The translations under genes and the position numbers were made by a program. Positions 6,356 to 15,574 of a stretch of 64,000 nucleotides of DNA are shown here, one piece after another (the stretch's first letter is position 1; each line of letters starts with the position of its first letter). The stretch covers positions 558,001 to 622,000 of the forward strand of contig CAVRNQ010000001.1 of the NCBI GenBank assembly GCA_963722555.1. Reading direction: 5' to 3'. This DNA is from Bog-366 sp963722555 (GTDB taxonomy: Bacteria; Acidobacteriota; Terriglobia; UBA7540). Under the pieces are notes generated by a model, which saw nothing but the letters and a program-made list of their open reading frames with translations, was not told the origin of the DNA and made no database searches.

Positions 6356-8299
6356 CTAGATTCTCTTAAACGCCTTCATCAATTCCTTCATCCCGTACCG
6401 CAACACGGTGGGACGGCCGTGTGGGCAGGTCATGGGGCAGTCGGTTCGGCCGAGGGCTTGCAGCAGCCACTCCATTTTGCTCCGTTCGAGCGCCATGTTC
6501 ACTTTGACCGCCGCGTGGCAGGAAATGGAAGCCGCGATCCTGCCCCGCAAGACGTCGAGCGAGACCGACGGCCCTTCCTGGTTGACATCATCCAGGATTT
6601 CCAGCATCAGCTTCTCGACCTCATCCGCGCTGATCTCGGCAGGCGCCGTCTTGATGGCCACGGTGCGCTGGCCGAAGGGATCGACTTCGAAACCATTGGC
6701 CACCAGTTCGTCGGCAATGGTTTGATAAGTGACCTGCTGCTCGGGCTTCAACTCCAGAATGATCGGCATGAGCAGGCGCTGCACCTCGACTTTCCTCTCC
6801 TGCCGCAGGCGCACGTGGCGGTCGAAGAGCACTCGTTCATGCGCGGCGTGCTGGTCCACAATCCACAGGCCTTCGGAATTGGTGGCGACGATGAAGCTCT
6901 CCTGTACCTGCCCCAAAGGTTCGAGGTCGACGGGCAACTCGCGTGGGGCCAGACTCGCAGCCGCGCCCGCACCCGGGAGATCGAAAGCTGGCCCTGCGGA
7001 CGGCGCCACCGGCGCGTAGGGCGCCAAGGCTGCATCGAGCGGCAACCTCTGCGCGCGCGGCTCCGGGCGTGGTGAAGAGAGCTCGAAGCCTCTTCCCCCT
7101 GGCCGCGGCCAAGCCCGGCCCGGCTCGGGCGGCGCGGTCGCTCCCCGCATGAGCGGCGGCTCTTCGGCCAGTTTATCAGCCACGTCCGCCGCTTCCACGG
7201 CCAGTCCCGCGGGCGGCGCCGAACGTGACATGGGGAACGCGGCCACCGGCCGCGTGGAAAGGAGCGTCTGGCGAATCGAGTCACGTACCAGGTCGTGCAT
7301 GAAACTCCCATGCCGAAAGCGGACTTCGATTTTCGACGGGTGAACGTTTACGTCCACTTCCGCCGGGGGGAGTTCGAGAAAAATCAGCGCCACCGGAAAC
7401 ACATTCGACGGCAGGATGTTCCGGTAAGCCTCCGTGATGGCGTGCAGGATCAGGCGGTCGCGCACCAGCCGCCTGTTCACAAAAAAGTAAATATTGTTGC
7501 GATTCAGCTTCTGTACGTCCGGGCGCGAAACGAACCCCTGTACCCGTACCAGCGGCGCGTTCTCAAATGGCTCTGCTTCGCCCGCTTCCGCGAGAGCCGG
7601 CCCCAGGACGCGACGCTCGACCGGCGCTATCTCCAGAAGCTGCTCGAGCGTTTGCCCGCCCATCACCTGGTACAAGCGCTCGCGATGGCTTTCGACCGGC
7701 GCGACATTCAGGATTTCATTGGTGAGCGAAGCGAGTCGAAAACTCTTCTCGGGATGGGCCAGGGCGTAATGGGTCACGAGCGTGGCGATGTGGCCGAGCT
7801 CGGTCGATTCCGACTTCAGAAACTTGCGGCGCGCCGGGGTGTTGTGAAACAGGTCGCGTACTTCGATGCTGGTCCCCTGGGGCCACGCCACTTCCTTCAC
7901 GTCGCGCAGCTTGCCCCCGGCAATTTCCACGCGCGTCCCGGCGTTCTCGGAAGCGTGCCTGGTTTCGAGCAACAAGCGGGAGACCGCCGCGATCGAAGGC
8001 AACGCTTCGCCGCGAAACCCCAGCGTCGAAATCTCGAACAAATCTTCCGCGGTGCGAATCTTGCTCGTGGCATGGCGCTCAAACGCCAGCAACGCATCGT
8101 CGTGCGTCATCCCCTGGCCGTCATCAACGATGCGAATCAAGCGCTTCCCGCCGCCCTCGACGGTGATCTCCACACGGCCAGCGCCCGCATCCAAGGAGTT
8201 CTCAAGCAACTCCTTCACCACCGACGCAGGCCGTTCCACCACCTCGCCGGCGGCAATTTTATTGGCGACTGCTTCGGGGAGAATGCGGATGATGGACAT
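6356..8299 (-). CDS. mutL: DNA mismatch repair protein MutL
   Basis: MutL couples mismatch recognition by MutS to strand incision. The 647-residue protein has the GHL ATPase N-terminus: ELLENSLDAGA (motif I), DDGQGM (motif II), STLGFRGEALPSIAAVS and the NTPARRKFLK region by about residue 165, then a transducer domain to about 335. A Pro/Ala-rich linker runs to about 450. The C-terminal dimerisation domain carries DQHAAHERVLFD, SCHAAVK and CPHGRP, the metal-binding set of MutL proteins that cut DNA themselves, as expected for bacteria without MutH. The last acid of the DQHAx2Ex4E motif is aspartate here. ATG at 8299. The next gene upstream, aspS, is on the same strand after a 90-base word-built inverted repeat. 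Confidence 0.96.
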   Translation of the reverse strand: MSIIRILPEAVANKIAAGEVVERPASVVKELLENSLDAGAGRVEITVEGGGKRLIRIVDDGQGMTHDDALLAFERHATSKIRTAEDLFEISTLGFRGEALPSIAAVSRLLLETRHASENAGTRVEIAGGKLRDVKEVAWPQGTSIEVRDLFHNTPARRKFLKSESTELGHIATLVTHYALAHPEKSFRLASLTNEILNVAPVESHRERLYQVMGGQTLEQLLEIAPVERRVLGPALAEAGEAEPFENAPLVRVQGFVSRPDVQKLNRNNIYFFVNRRLVRDRLILHAITEAYRNILPSNVFPVALIFLELPPAEVDVNVHPSKIEVRFRHGSFMHDLVRDSIRQTLLSTRPVAAFPMSRSAPPAGLAVEAADVADKLAEEPPLMRGATAPPEPGRAWPRPGGRGFELSSPRPEPRAQRLPLDAALAPYAPVAPSAGPAFDLPGAGAAASLAPRELPVDLEPLGQVQESFIVATNSEGLWIVDQHAAHERVLFDRHVRLRQERKVEVQRLLMPIILELKPEQQVTYQTIADELVANGFEVDPFGQRTVAIKTAPAEISADEVEKLMLEILDDVNQEGPSVSLDVLRGRIAASISCHAAVKVNMALERSKMEWLLQALGRTDCPMTCPHGRPTVLRYGMKELMKAFKRI

Positions 8300-8301
8300 G
8301 G

Positions 8302-8394
8302 AATTGAGTCATTGCTTCATTGCCTCATTGAGTCATTGGATGATTGAGAAGGCACTTTCAATGGGGCAATGACTCAATGGCTCAATGAATCAAT
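8302..8394. repeat. Word-built inverted repeat between mutL and aspS
   Basis: Left arm 8302-8344 is a string of ATTGAGTCATTG, CTTCATTG and CCTCATTG words; right arm 8360-8394 is the complement type CAATGACTCAATGGCTCAAT. The arms can pair into a long imperfect stem. The right arm runs into the aspS stop codon (8390-8392) and the left arm begins two bases before the mutL start, so the repeat fills the gap exactly. Confidence 0.8.
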
Positions 8395-10180
8395 CTTTTT
8401 TGATCTCCAGCCCCAACTCGTCAAGCTGCTCGGGCTCGACGCCGGCGGGCGCGTCGCACATCATATCCACGGCGCTGGCCGTCTTGGGGAAGGCAATCAC
8501 TTCCCGAATGTTGGATTCGCCCGCCATCAACGCGTTGAGGCGATCCCAGCCCAGAGCGATGCCGCCGTGCGGTGGTGTGCCGTACTCGAGTGCGTCGAGG
8601 AAGAATCCGAAGCGCTCGCGCGCCTGCTCATCGCTCAGACCCAGAACCTTGAAAACGCGGCGCTGGACATCCTGGCGATGGATACGAATCGAGCCGCCGC
8701 CGATCTCCGAGCCGTTCAGCACCAGGTCGTAGGCGCGCGCCTTCACGGCTCGCGGGTCGGTTTCGAGTTTCTCCAGATCCTCTTCGCGCGGCGAGGTGAA
8801 GGGGTGGTGCATGGCCGCGAAGCGGTTTTCCTTTTCATCGAACTCGAACATGGGGAAATCCACGACCCAGAGGAAATTCCAGGTCCCGGGCTTGAGCAGC
8901 CCGAGCTTGCGCGCGATATCCAAGCGCAATTCACCCGAGGCATTATCCAGCATCCGGTACGCGCCCCGGTTGGCCGCCGACTTGATCCCCAGCAGCAGAA
9001 CCAGATCGCCGGCCTGGGCTTGCACTGAGGAAGCGAGCGCGGCCACTCCGGGCTGGCCCAGCGCTTTGGTGAGAGGCGATTGCACCTCGGCGCCGGACAC
9101 CTTGATATAGGAGAACCAATCGGCGCCCAGGGATTTCGCGGTCTCCTGCAGCTTGTCGAGCTGGCTGCGCGAGGCATCGCCCCAACCCGGGACACGCATG
9201 GCCTTGAGAGGCTCGGCCACGCGCACCTTCTCCGCAGCGCCGGAATCGAGACTCACCCGCTTCCACTCGAGCGGCGCGCCCAGGTGCGGTTTGTCGGAGC
9301 CGTAGCGCTCCATCGCCTCCTCGTAAGGCAGGCGGGGGAAGGGCCGTTCCACCTTGACATCGACGAGCGCGAAGAGCTTCTCCATCAGGCGTTCGATTAT
9401 GTCGAACAGGACATCGCGCTGCGGGAAAGCCATTTCGATATCGATCTGGGTGAATTCCGGCTGGCGGTCCGCGCGCAGGTCTTCGTCGCGGAAGCAGCGT
9501 ACGATCTGGTAATAGCGATCGAAGCCGCCAATCATCAGAATCTGTTTGAACAATTGCGGCGACTGCGGCAGCGCGTAGAAGTGCCCGTGGTGCAGGCGGC
9601 TGGGGACGAGGTAGTCACGCGCGCCCTCGGGTGTCGAGCGGGTCATGAAGGGCGTCTCAATTTCCTGGAACCCAAGCTCACCCAGGTGCGCGCGGACCAC
9701 TTGGCTGGCGCGATGGCGCAAGCGCAGGTTGCGCTGCATGCGCCCGCGACGCAGATCGAGGTAGCGGTAGCGCAGGCGCATCTCCTCGCTCGTCTTTGTT
9801 TCATCTTCAATGGGGAAGGGCGGCGTCTTGGCCTCATTCAAGACCAGCAGGTGGCGCGCCATCACTTCCACTTCGCCCGTCGAGAGTTGCGGATTCACGG
9901 TTTCCGGCGTGCGCGCTACGACTTCTCCCTCCACGCCAACCACATACTCGGCGCGAACCCCCTCCGCCCGGCCGTGCACTTCCGCGCTGATGGCAGGATT
10001 GCAGACGATCTGCGTCTTGCCCGTGTGGTCGCGCAGATCAAGGAAGATCAGGTTGCCCAGATCCCGCCGGACGTCCACCCAGCCGGCCAGGAACACCTTC
10101 TGCCCAGCGTGCGCTTTGCGCAGCTCACCACAGTAGTGCGTTCGTTGCCGGTCACCCAGAAGATCTAATTTCACATTCAC
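8390..10180 (-). CDS. aspS: Aspartyl-tRNA synthetase
   Basis: AspS charges tRNA-Asp with aspartate (or, if non-discriminating, also tRNA-Asn). The 596-residue length and the order are bacterial-type: an OB-fold anticodon-binding domain at about 15-110 (VFLAGWVDVRRDLGNLIFLD), class II motif 2 FRDEDLRADRQPEFTQID, a large GAD insertion at roughly 300-420, and motif 3 GGIALGWDRL near the end. Start: the frame opens at a GTG (10180) with a second GTG at 10174, and neither has a strong ribosome site. Upstream is a word-built AT-rich inverted repeat separating it from hisS. Whether a separate asnS or gatCAB exists cannot be seen here. Confidence 0.96.
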   Translation of the reverse strand: MNVKLDLLGDRQRTHYCGELRKAHAGQKVFLAGWVDVRRDLGNLIFLDLRDHTGKTQIVCNPAISAEVHGRAEGVRAEYVVGVEGEVVARTPETVNPQLSTGEVEVMARHLLVLNEAKTPPFPIEDETKTSEEMRLRYRYLDLRRGRMQRNLRLRHRASQVVRAHLGELGFQEIETPFMTRSTPEGARDYLVPSRLHHGHFYALPQSPQLFKQILMIGGFDRYYQIVRCFRDEDLRADRQPEFTQIDIEMAFPQRDVLFDIIERLMEKLFALVDVKVERPFPRLPYEEAMERYGSDKPHLGAPLEWKRVSLDSGAAEKVRVAEPLKAMRVPGWGDASRSQLDKLQETAKSLGADWFSYIKVSGAEVQSPLTKALGQPGVAALASSVQAQAGDLVLLLGIKSAANRGAYRMLDNASGELRLDIARKLGLLKPGTWNFLWVVDFPMFEFDEKENRFAAMHHPFTSPREEDLEKLETDPRAVKARAYDLVLNGSEIGGGSIRIHRQDVQRRVFKVLGLSDEQARERFGFFLDALEYGTPPHGGIALGWDRLNALMAGESNIREVIAFPKTASAVDMMCDAPAGVEPEQLDELGLEIKKD

Positions 10181-10193
10181 CGCCGCAACAGCA

Positions 10194-10291
10194 ATATTGA
10201 ATTATAAATTATGAATTATGAATTAACGAAAGGCTCCCATAGAGAGTGTGGAACTTCGGGGTTTCAATTCATAATTCAGAATTCATAATTT
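10194..10291. repeat. Word-built inverted repeat between aspS and hisS
   Basis: Left arm 10194-10225 is repeated AATTATGAATTATGAATTA; right arm 10264-10291 is the complementary AATTCATAATTCAGAATTC. The inner spacer is about 38 bases. The right arm overlaps the last codons and stop of hisS (10283-10285). The words differ completely from those in the next operon gap, but the layout is the same. Confidence 0.85.
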
Positions 10292-11554
10292 CTCTTTTAC
10301 ATACTCCACGATAGTGACCGGCTCCAACTCTTTCTGTTCGCCGGATGCCATATCTTTCACCTGGTATTTGCCGCTGGCAAGTTCCCCTTCGCCGATAATG
10401 ATGGCAAAGCGCGCCTGGAGCTTGTTGGCAACGCCCATGGCCTTTTTGATCTTCATGGAGTCGTAGTCGATCTCGACGCTCAAACCCTGCGCGCGCAATT
10501 CCCGCACCAGGCGCGCGGCGGGCGCGAGCGCGGCCTCGCCCATCCACACCACGTAGGCTGCGAGCGGGACTCCCGGCTTAAGGAGCGCCGCGGCTTCGAC
10601 GGCTAGAATCAGGCGGTCCTGGCCAATCGAGAAACCGATGCCCGGCGTGGGGGGGCCGCCCAACATTTCTGAAAGCCCGTCGTAGCGTCCGCCGCCCACC
10701 ACCGCGTTCTGCGCGCCCAGTGCGCCGCTGGTAATTTCAAACGTTGTCCGCGTGTAGTAGTCGAGCCCGCGCACCAGGCGCGGCGTAATCTGATAGGTAA
10801 GGCCGCGCGCCTGAAGTTCGCTCGTGACACGCTCAAAATGCCGGCGGCACTCGAGGTCGAGGTGGTCGATGATCTTGGGCAAGTTCTCGATGATCGGCTG
10901 GTCCGTCTCCACTTTGCAGTCTAGCACGCGCAATGGATTGGTCTCGGCGCGGCGCTGGCAATCCGCGCACATCGTGGCCTTGACGCTTTCGAGCGCCTGG
11001 CGCAGAACTTCCAGATACTCCGTGCGGCACTTGGGGCAACCCACGGAGTTGAGCAAAAGCTGATACTCGTGGATGCCGACGCGATCGAGAAACAGCACGA
11101 GCATTTCCAGGACTTCCACGTCCACCAGAGGGTTCTCTGACCCCAAGACTTCCGCACCAATTTGGTAGAACTGGCGATAGCGGCCCTTCTGCGGGCGCTC
11201 GCGGCGGAACATCGGGCCGATGTAGTAGAGCTTGTGAAGGCCGCCCTGGTTGTAAAGGCTGTGCTCGAGGTAAGCGCGCACGACGGAGGCCGTGGCTTCC
11301 GGGCGGAGGGTCAGCGATTCCTCGGCGCGGTCGTGGAAGGTGTACATCTCCTTCATCACAATGTCGGTATCAGCACCTACTCCTCGGGCGAAGAGCGCCG
11401 TTTCCTCCAGAATGGGCGTGCGGATTTCGCCGTAATGATAAGCGGCGAAAACGCGATGGGCTTCCGACTCAACCCGCTGCCAAAGGCTGGTTTCGGGGGG
11501 CAGCAGGTCGCGCGTGCCTTTCACGGAACGAATTGGTTCAATCCGATTAGTCAT
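10283..11554 (-). CDS. hisS: Histidyl-tRNA synthetase
   Basis: HisS attaches histidine to tRNA-His. The 423-residue class II enzyme shows TRDLLPPETSLWQRVE near the start, motif 2 LRPEATASVVRAYLEH and MFRRERPQKGRYRQF, the His-specific GLDYYTRTTFEI at about 262-273, motif 3 GIGFSIGQDRLI, and a C-terminal anticodon-binding domain from about 330. A cysteine cluster (CPKCRTEYLE, CADCQRRAETNPLRVLDCK) lies in the insertion, as in many bacterial homologues. The C-terminal six residues (VKEKL-stop) lie inside the word-built repeat. ATG at 11554. Confidence 0.96.
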   Translation of the reverse strand: MTNRIEPIRSVKGTRDLLPPETSLWQRVESEAHRVFAAYHYGEIRTPILEETALFARGVGADTDIVMKEMYTFHDRAEESLTLRPEATASVVRAYLEHSLYNQGGLHKLYYIGPMFRRERPQKGRYRQFYQIGAEVLGSENPLVDVEVLEMLVLFLDRVGIHEYQLLLNSVGCPKCRTEYLEVLRQALESVKATMCADCQRRAETNPLRVLDCKVETDQPIIENLPKIIDHLDLECRRHFERVTSELQARGLTYQITPRLVRGLDYYTRTTFEITSGALGAQNAVVGGGRYDGLSEMLGGPPTPGIGFSIGQDRLILAVEAAALLKPGVPLAAYVVWMGEAALAPAARLVRELRAQGLSVEIDYDSMKIKKAMGVANKLQARFAIIIGEGELASGKYQVKDMASGEQKELEPVTIVEYVKEKL

Positions 11555-11877
11555 TTGCTCTGCGCCCGCAGCTTGCTAGTTGTCTCTCAGGAGCCTTGCG
11601 GCCCTCCCGGCTCGACACGGTCAGCGGGGAGTGACTTCGCCCCAACGTACTCGCTCGCGGCAATACGCGGGGTTTGTCCCCTCGGGCTCAGGATCATCCT
11701 TCCCCTTGCTCAGTCAAAACTCCCCCGAATCCTCAAACTTACGAAGGTAACACGAAGGCAAGAATGGCCGCAAGGTTTGCGCACGGCCGTTTAGGTACAT
11801 CGTATCCCCTCTATTGCGTTGCAGTGTGTGAGTGAGAAGAAGAGGGGCAGGTTGCCCTCTCCGGAGGAGGCAATCCC
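11555..11877. other. Intergenic region between hisS and the M48 protease
   Basis: No open frame with coding character, RNA gene or clear hairpin was found. A palindromic-looking CAGGTTGCCCTCTCCGGAGG lies next to the M48 stop codon. The promoter of hisS should lie here but I could not place it. Confidence 0.5.
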
Positions 11878-13239
11878 TCATCTAGGTTTCGGCAGCAGTT
11901 CGAGTGGTTTCCCTTCCGCCCAGGGCTTGTAGCTTGCGGCGAAACGGATGCGGTCCGCGAGTGGTGGGTGGGTGTAAAGCCAGAGTTTGATAAAGGGGCT
12001 GGGATCGGGGTCAGCCAAGTCTTCCCTGCCCAGGGTTTCGAGGGCGTGAATCTCGGCGGTGTTCGGGTCCGCAACAACGCCGTAGGCAACTTCCAGACCG
12101 AACTGATCGGCTTGATGCTCGTAGTGGCGCGAGATACCGTTCACGATGGGAGAAGATAGGAATACCAGCATGGCAAGCACAACCAGCACCAGGGGCAGCG
12201 AAGCCAAGTCGCCCACGCCTTCGATCCCGGTGCGCCGGCCGACTCGCTCCACCAGGCGATTGGCTGCGAGAAACCCTAGAAAGATGAAGAGCAGGGCCAC
12301 GGCTTCGTCCAGGGTGAACTCTTTGGGAATGTGATAGAGGGCGTAGTGGCCGGTTTCATGTCCGAGAACCAGCAACAGCTCATCCGGCCCCATTGTGCGG
12401 AGAGCCGTATCCCACAACACGACGCGCTTGCTCGCACCCACGCCGGACACATAGGCATCCACGCTTTTGGTCTTGGAACTGGCGTCCATTTCGAAAATGC
12501 GCGCGGGCGGGATGGAAAGGCCCGCGTGCTCCAGCATGGCTTCGATCCGCTCGACGAGCACTGGTTGGGTTTTCGCGAGCGGTGTGAACCTGCTGAAGAG
12601 CGGCTCGATGACGAACGGCTCAACCAGGAGGAAAGCCAAAATGAGGGGAATCGACGCCAGCCAGAAGTAGAACCACCACCGGCGTGGACTGCGGCGCACG
12701 ACTGCGTAGAAAACCCAGACCAGGATGACGCCGAGTACTGCCGTAATGGCCAGATTCTTTCCCCAGTCGCCGAGCCAGGACGCGAACCCCTGCGTCGAAA
12801 GACCAAAGCGGCGCTCCAGAACAAGACCGCCGTAGTAATCGAGCGGAAAATTCAGCAGACTTGCCGTCACCACGAAAAGCGGTACAAAAACCAAGCACTG
12901 GACGAAGTGATGCCCCGAAGCCCAGCATGCCCAGTCACGAAAGATCACCGCGAGGCGGGCGCGCCAGAGGAGAAGATAGACGCCGATCGAAAACAGGGTC
13001 CCAACAAAATAGAGAGTGTATTGGGCGTGGGAATAGGCGACGGCCTGGGCGCGGCGTTCCGGGGTGAGGGTGTAGGTCGCGTCCGGCGGAGGCGCCACGG
13101 ACTTCCCTGGGCTCAGGAGAGACGTGGGCAGGGATGCCGGCGCCGAGGCAGCCGCAGGTTTTTCGGTTTGGCCACGTGCTGCCCTGCCGGCGGGCACAGA
13201 GAGCAAGGTCACCGCCAGCAGGATCCAACCGAACCGCAT
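11878..13239 (-). CDS. M48 family metalloprotease, CAAX prenyl protease 1 / Ste24-like
   Basis: This is a 453-residue integral-membrane zinc endopeptidase. A signal-like segment (residues 1-20) is followed by a low-complexity Ala/Pro stretch, then about six membrane helices between 75 and 380. The zinc motif HETGHY is at 294-299, with the third ligand expected in the EHQADQFG segment near 385. The FPLDYYGGLVLERRFGLS segment and the position of HExxH are those of the Ste24/CAAX protease 1 group (M48A) rather than HtpX. In bacteria its substrates are unknown; membrane-protein quality control is likely. The gene starts 30 bases after the dcd stop, so the two are probably cotranscribed. Confidence 0.88.
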   Translation of the reverse strand: MRFGWILLAVTLLSVPAGRAARGQTEKPAAASAPASLPTSLLSPGKSVAPPPDATYTLTPERRAQAVAYSHAQYTLYFVGTLFSIGVYLLLWRARLAVIFRDWACWASGHHFVQCLVFVPLFVVTASLLNFPLDYYGGLVLERRFGLSTQGFASWLGDWGKNLAITAVLGVILVWVFYAVVRRSPRRWWFYFWLASIPLILAFLLVEPFVIEPLFSRFTPLAKTQPVLVERIEAMLEHAGLSIPPARIFEMDASSKTKSVDAYVSGVGASKRVVLWDTALRTMGPDELLLVLGHETGHYALYHIPKEFTLDEAVALLFIFLGFLAANRLVERVGRRTGIEGVGDLASLPLVLVVLAMLVFLSSPIVNGISRHYEHQADQFGLEVAYGVVADPNTAEIHALETLGREDLADPDPSPFIKLWLYTHPPLADRIRFAASYKPWAEGKPLELLPKPR

Positions 13240-13269
13240 GGGCAGAACACCTCTCGCGGCCTTGCCGGC

Positions 13270-13824
13270 CTAGACCTTGGGCAGCACAATGCCTTGCTGG
13301 GCCTGGTACTTACCCTTCTTGTCTTTGTAGGAGGTCTCGCAGACCTCATCCGACTCCAGAAAGATGATCTGGCAAAGACCTTCATTGGAATAGACGCGCG
13401 CGGGCAGGGGCGTGGTATTCGAGATTTCGAGCGTGACGAAGCCTTCCCACTCCGGTTCAAGCGGTGTAACATTTACAATAATACCGCAACGGGCATAAGT
13501 TGATTTGCCAACGCATATCGTCAGGACATTGCGCGGGATCTTAAAATATTCCACGGAGCGGGCGAGCGCGAAGGAATTGGGCGGGACGATGCAGGCCGGC
13601 CCCTGGAACTCGACGAAGGAGCGGGCGTCGAAGTGCTTGGGGTCAACGATGGTGGTGTTGACGTTGGTGAAGATCTTGAATTCATCGGCGACGCGCAGGT
13701 CGTATCCGTAAGAGGAAAGCCCGTAGGAAATCACTCCTTCCCGCACCTGCCTTTCCTCGAAGGGATTGATCATGTCGTGCGCCAGCGCCATTTTACGAAT
13801 CCAGCGATCGTTCTTGACCGGCAT
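13270..13824 (-). CDS. dcd: dCTP deaminase
   Basis: Dcd converts dCTP to dUTP, the main route to dTMP in many bacteria. The 184-residue protein has the family's hallmarks: GYDLRV at about 40-45, the catalytic region GKSTYARCGIIVNVTPLEPE (about residues 105-124) with the conserved Ser-Arg and glutamate, and ISNTTPLPARVYSNEG near 142-157. Length is normal. ATG at 13824. It precedes the M48 protease gene on the same strand. The divergent gene upstream is the HU/IHF gene, about 160 bases away. Confidence 0.95.
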   Translation of the reverse strand: MPVKNDRWIRKMALAHDMINPFEERQVREGVISYGLSSYGYDLRVADEFKIFTNVNTTIVDPKHFDARSFVEFQGPACIVPPNSFALARSVEYFKIPRNVLTICVGKSTYARCGIIVNVTPLEPEWEGFVTLEISNTTPLPARVYSNEGLCQIIFLESDEVCETSYKDKKGKYQAQQGIVLPKV

Positions 13825-13929
13825 GTGAAGTTACCTCGTTTGGAATGGGGGCACGTAGCCGCGGCACGCGGTCGCGGCATAGCCCCCCAGCAACAAAAAG
13901 GACGAGAATGATAGTCCAGGAGATTACTC

Positions 13930-13958
13930 TTGACAATGCCCCTGTGTCTTTCTAGGAT
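13930..13958 (+). promoter_or_regulatory. Sigma-70-type promoter of the HU/IHF gene
   Basis: TTGACA at 13930-13935 and TAGGAT at 13953-13958 are separated by exactly 17 bases. The expected start of transcription is near 13965, leaving a short leader with AGGAGG at 13976-13981 before the GTG start at 13986. The consensus match fits a strongly expressed nucleoid protein. Confidence 0.75.
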
Positions 13959-13985
13959 TAACACCCGTATTTTCAGGAGGTTCGC

Positions 13986-14255
13986 GTGATAAAGCTGGAC
14001 ATCATCAATGAGGTCGTCAACCGCACGAGCATCACCAAGACAAAAGCTGAGATGGCGGTGGAGACGGTGTTTGAAGCCATGAAGAAAGCCCTGGCCCAGG
14101 GCGACCGCATTGAACTGCGGGGCTTCGGTGTTTTCAATGTGAAACCTCGCAAGACCGGCATTGGCCGGAACCCCCGAACCGGGGCGGAAGTCAGCATCCC
14201 GCCCGGCAAAGCTGTGCGCTTCAAACCTGGCAAGGAGCTGCAATCCCTCTCCTAA
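13986..14255 (+). CDS. HU/IHF-family DNA-binding protein
   Basis: This 89-residue protein is a small nucleoid-associated DNA-bending protein acting as a dimer. It contains the whole fold: two N-terminal helices (KLDIINEVVNRTSITKTKAE), the beta-saddle with GFGVFNVKPRKTGIGRNPRT, and the arm ending IPPGKAVRFKPGKEL. The arm sequence GRNPxTG with IPP is common to HU and IHF; the ELRGFGVF segment and the length lean to an IHF-alpha-like HU. The start is a GTG with a perfect AGGAGG five bases upstream. It has its own promoter and is followed after 48 bases by the M50 protease gene, which may share the transcript. Confidence 0.93.
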   Translation: MIKLDIINEVVNRTSITKTKAEMAVETVFEAMKKALAQGDRIELRGFGVFNVKPRKTGIGRNPRTGAEVSIPPGKAVRFKPGKELQSLS

Positions 14256-14303
14256 CCTATTTACAGGCGGCCAGGGGCAGGCGAGAATAGAATTCTTCTC
14301 CCT

Positions 14304-15305
14304 ATGCGCATGGGCGACGAATTCCAATCCGCCGGTCTCAGCCAGTCTCCAGTCATTGAGAACCCTCTGCCCGCTCACCCGTGGGTCCCCGTCCGCTGGC
14401 CCCTGAGGCCCCGCCGTCGCTGGTACCACTCCCTGCCCTTTCACCTGGGACTCTTCCTGCTCACCATCCTGACGACCCTGATCGTAGGCACCCACATCGA
14501 AATCAACTACGCGCAGAATCTTCCGGTTTTCGATTGGGAGGTCTCCCGCGCCTACTTCCAGGGATTGTGGCACCACCCCGGGCGGTTGGTGCTGGGCGTG
14601 CCGTTCTCCGTCACCCTGCTGAGCATCCTGCTGGCGCACGAACTGGGGCATTACCTCACTTGCCGGCACTACGGAATCCGCGCCACCTATCCTTACTTCA
14701 TCCCCGCTCCCACGCTCATCGGAACGCTGGGGGCTTTCATTCGCATCAAGTCTCCGATAGTTACCCGCCGCGAGCTGTTTGACGTTGGAATTTCGGGACC
14801 GCTGGCGGGCTTTGTCATCGCCATCCCCGCCCTCGCCGTGGCGATACACCTTTCGAAGGCCGGCCCCCCCGCGAGCGCGCCCGATTCCATCACTCTTGGT
14901 AATCCTCTGGCGCTAATCCTGCTGGCCAAGCTGCTCCGGGCCGGAATGAATCCGGCCGCGATGACCCTTCACCCCGCGGGCTGCGCCGCCTGGGTGGGGC
15001 TGTTCGCCACGACCCTGAATCTTCTGCCGGTGGGGCAGCTCGATGGCGGCCACATTCTTTATGCGATCCTAGGGGATAAGCATCGGTACATTTCACGCGG
15101 CTTCCTCCTGGTCTTGCTGCCGCTGGGAATCTTCTGTTGGATGGGGTGGATGGTCTGGGGCGTAATCCTGTTTTTTCTCGGCCTGCGCCATCCCGTGTTA
15201 CTCGACCCGACGGAGACCCTCGGCCGAGGCAGGAAGATTCTCGCCCTCGTCGCCGCGCTGATTCTTGCCCTCACCTTCGTTCCCACGCCATTTTCCGTTC
15301 AATAG
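14304..15305 (+). CDS. Site-2 protease-like M50 family metallopeptidase
   Basis: This 333-residue membrane zinc protease should cut substrates within the bilayer. It has about six hydrophobic helices. The zinc motif HELGHY is at 112-117 within a helix, and the third ligand is in NLLPVGQLDGGH at about 239-250 (D247). It has no PDZ domain, which separates it from RseP and places it with the compact S2P group often found in acidobacteria and plants (EGY1-like). The substrate is unknown. A GCCCCGCCGGGGC palindrome follows the stop within about ten bases and may be part of a terminator. Confidence 0.88.
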   Translation: MRMGDEFQSAGLSQSPVIENPLPAHPWVPVRWPLRPRRRWYHSLPFHLGLFLLTILTTLIVGTHIEINYAQNLPVFDWEVSRAYFQGLWHHPGRLVLGVPFSVTLLSILLAHELGHYLTCRHYGIRATYPYFIPAPTLIGTLGAFIRIKSPIVTRRELFDVGISGPLAGFVIAIPALAVAIHLSKAGPPASAPDSITLGNPLALILLAKLLRAGMNPAAMTLHPAGCAAWVGLFATTLNLLPVGQLDGGHILYAILGDKHRYISRGFLLVLLPLGIFCWMGWMVWGVILFFLGLRHPVLLDPTETLGRGRKILALVAALILALTFVPTPFSVQ

Positions 15306-15394
15306 AAAGCCCCGCCGGGGCGACTTCTGCGGCTGCTTTTCGTGGCGGCGCCCTTCAGGGCGGTATCATGGATTGAAAGACTTGCCCGCCTAAA

Positions 15395-15542
15395 CAGGCT
15401 GCGGAGAAACGCTTCCTTGCCGTCATTCTGAGCGAAGCGAAGAACCCCTGCATTCGTAGAATCAGGCAAATGCAGAGGTCCTTCGTCGCCTGCGGCTCCT
15501 CAGGATGACAGCTTTGGCGGTCTTTCCGGAGCCTGTAAAGGC
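15395..15542. repeat. GTCATCCTGAGCGAAGCG-family hairpin (copy 1)
   Basis: CAGGCTGCGGAGAAACGC and CGTCATTCTGAGCGAAGCGA on the left pair with GGCTCCTCAGGATGACAG and TTTCCGGAGCCTG on the right; an inner pair TGCATTCGTAGAATCAGGCAAATGCA closes the tip. This unit occurs five times in the window. It lies in the convergent gap between the M50 and priA genes, where a long stem would stop transcription from both sides. Confidence 0.8.
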
Positions 15543-15574
15543 GGCCTCTACGAAAGCCGGGTCTGAGTGGGGAT

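Noticed and set aside
11555..11877. tRNA or other RNA gene next to hisS
   Set aside because: No cloverleaf, T-loop consensus or anticodon arm could be found.
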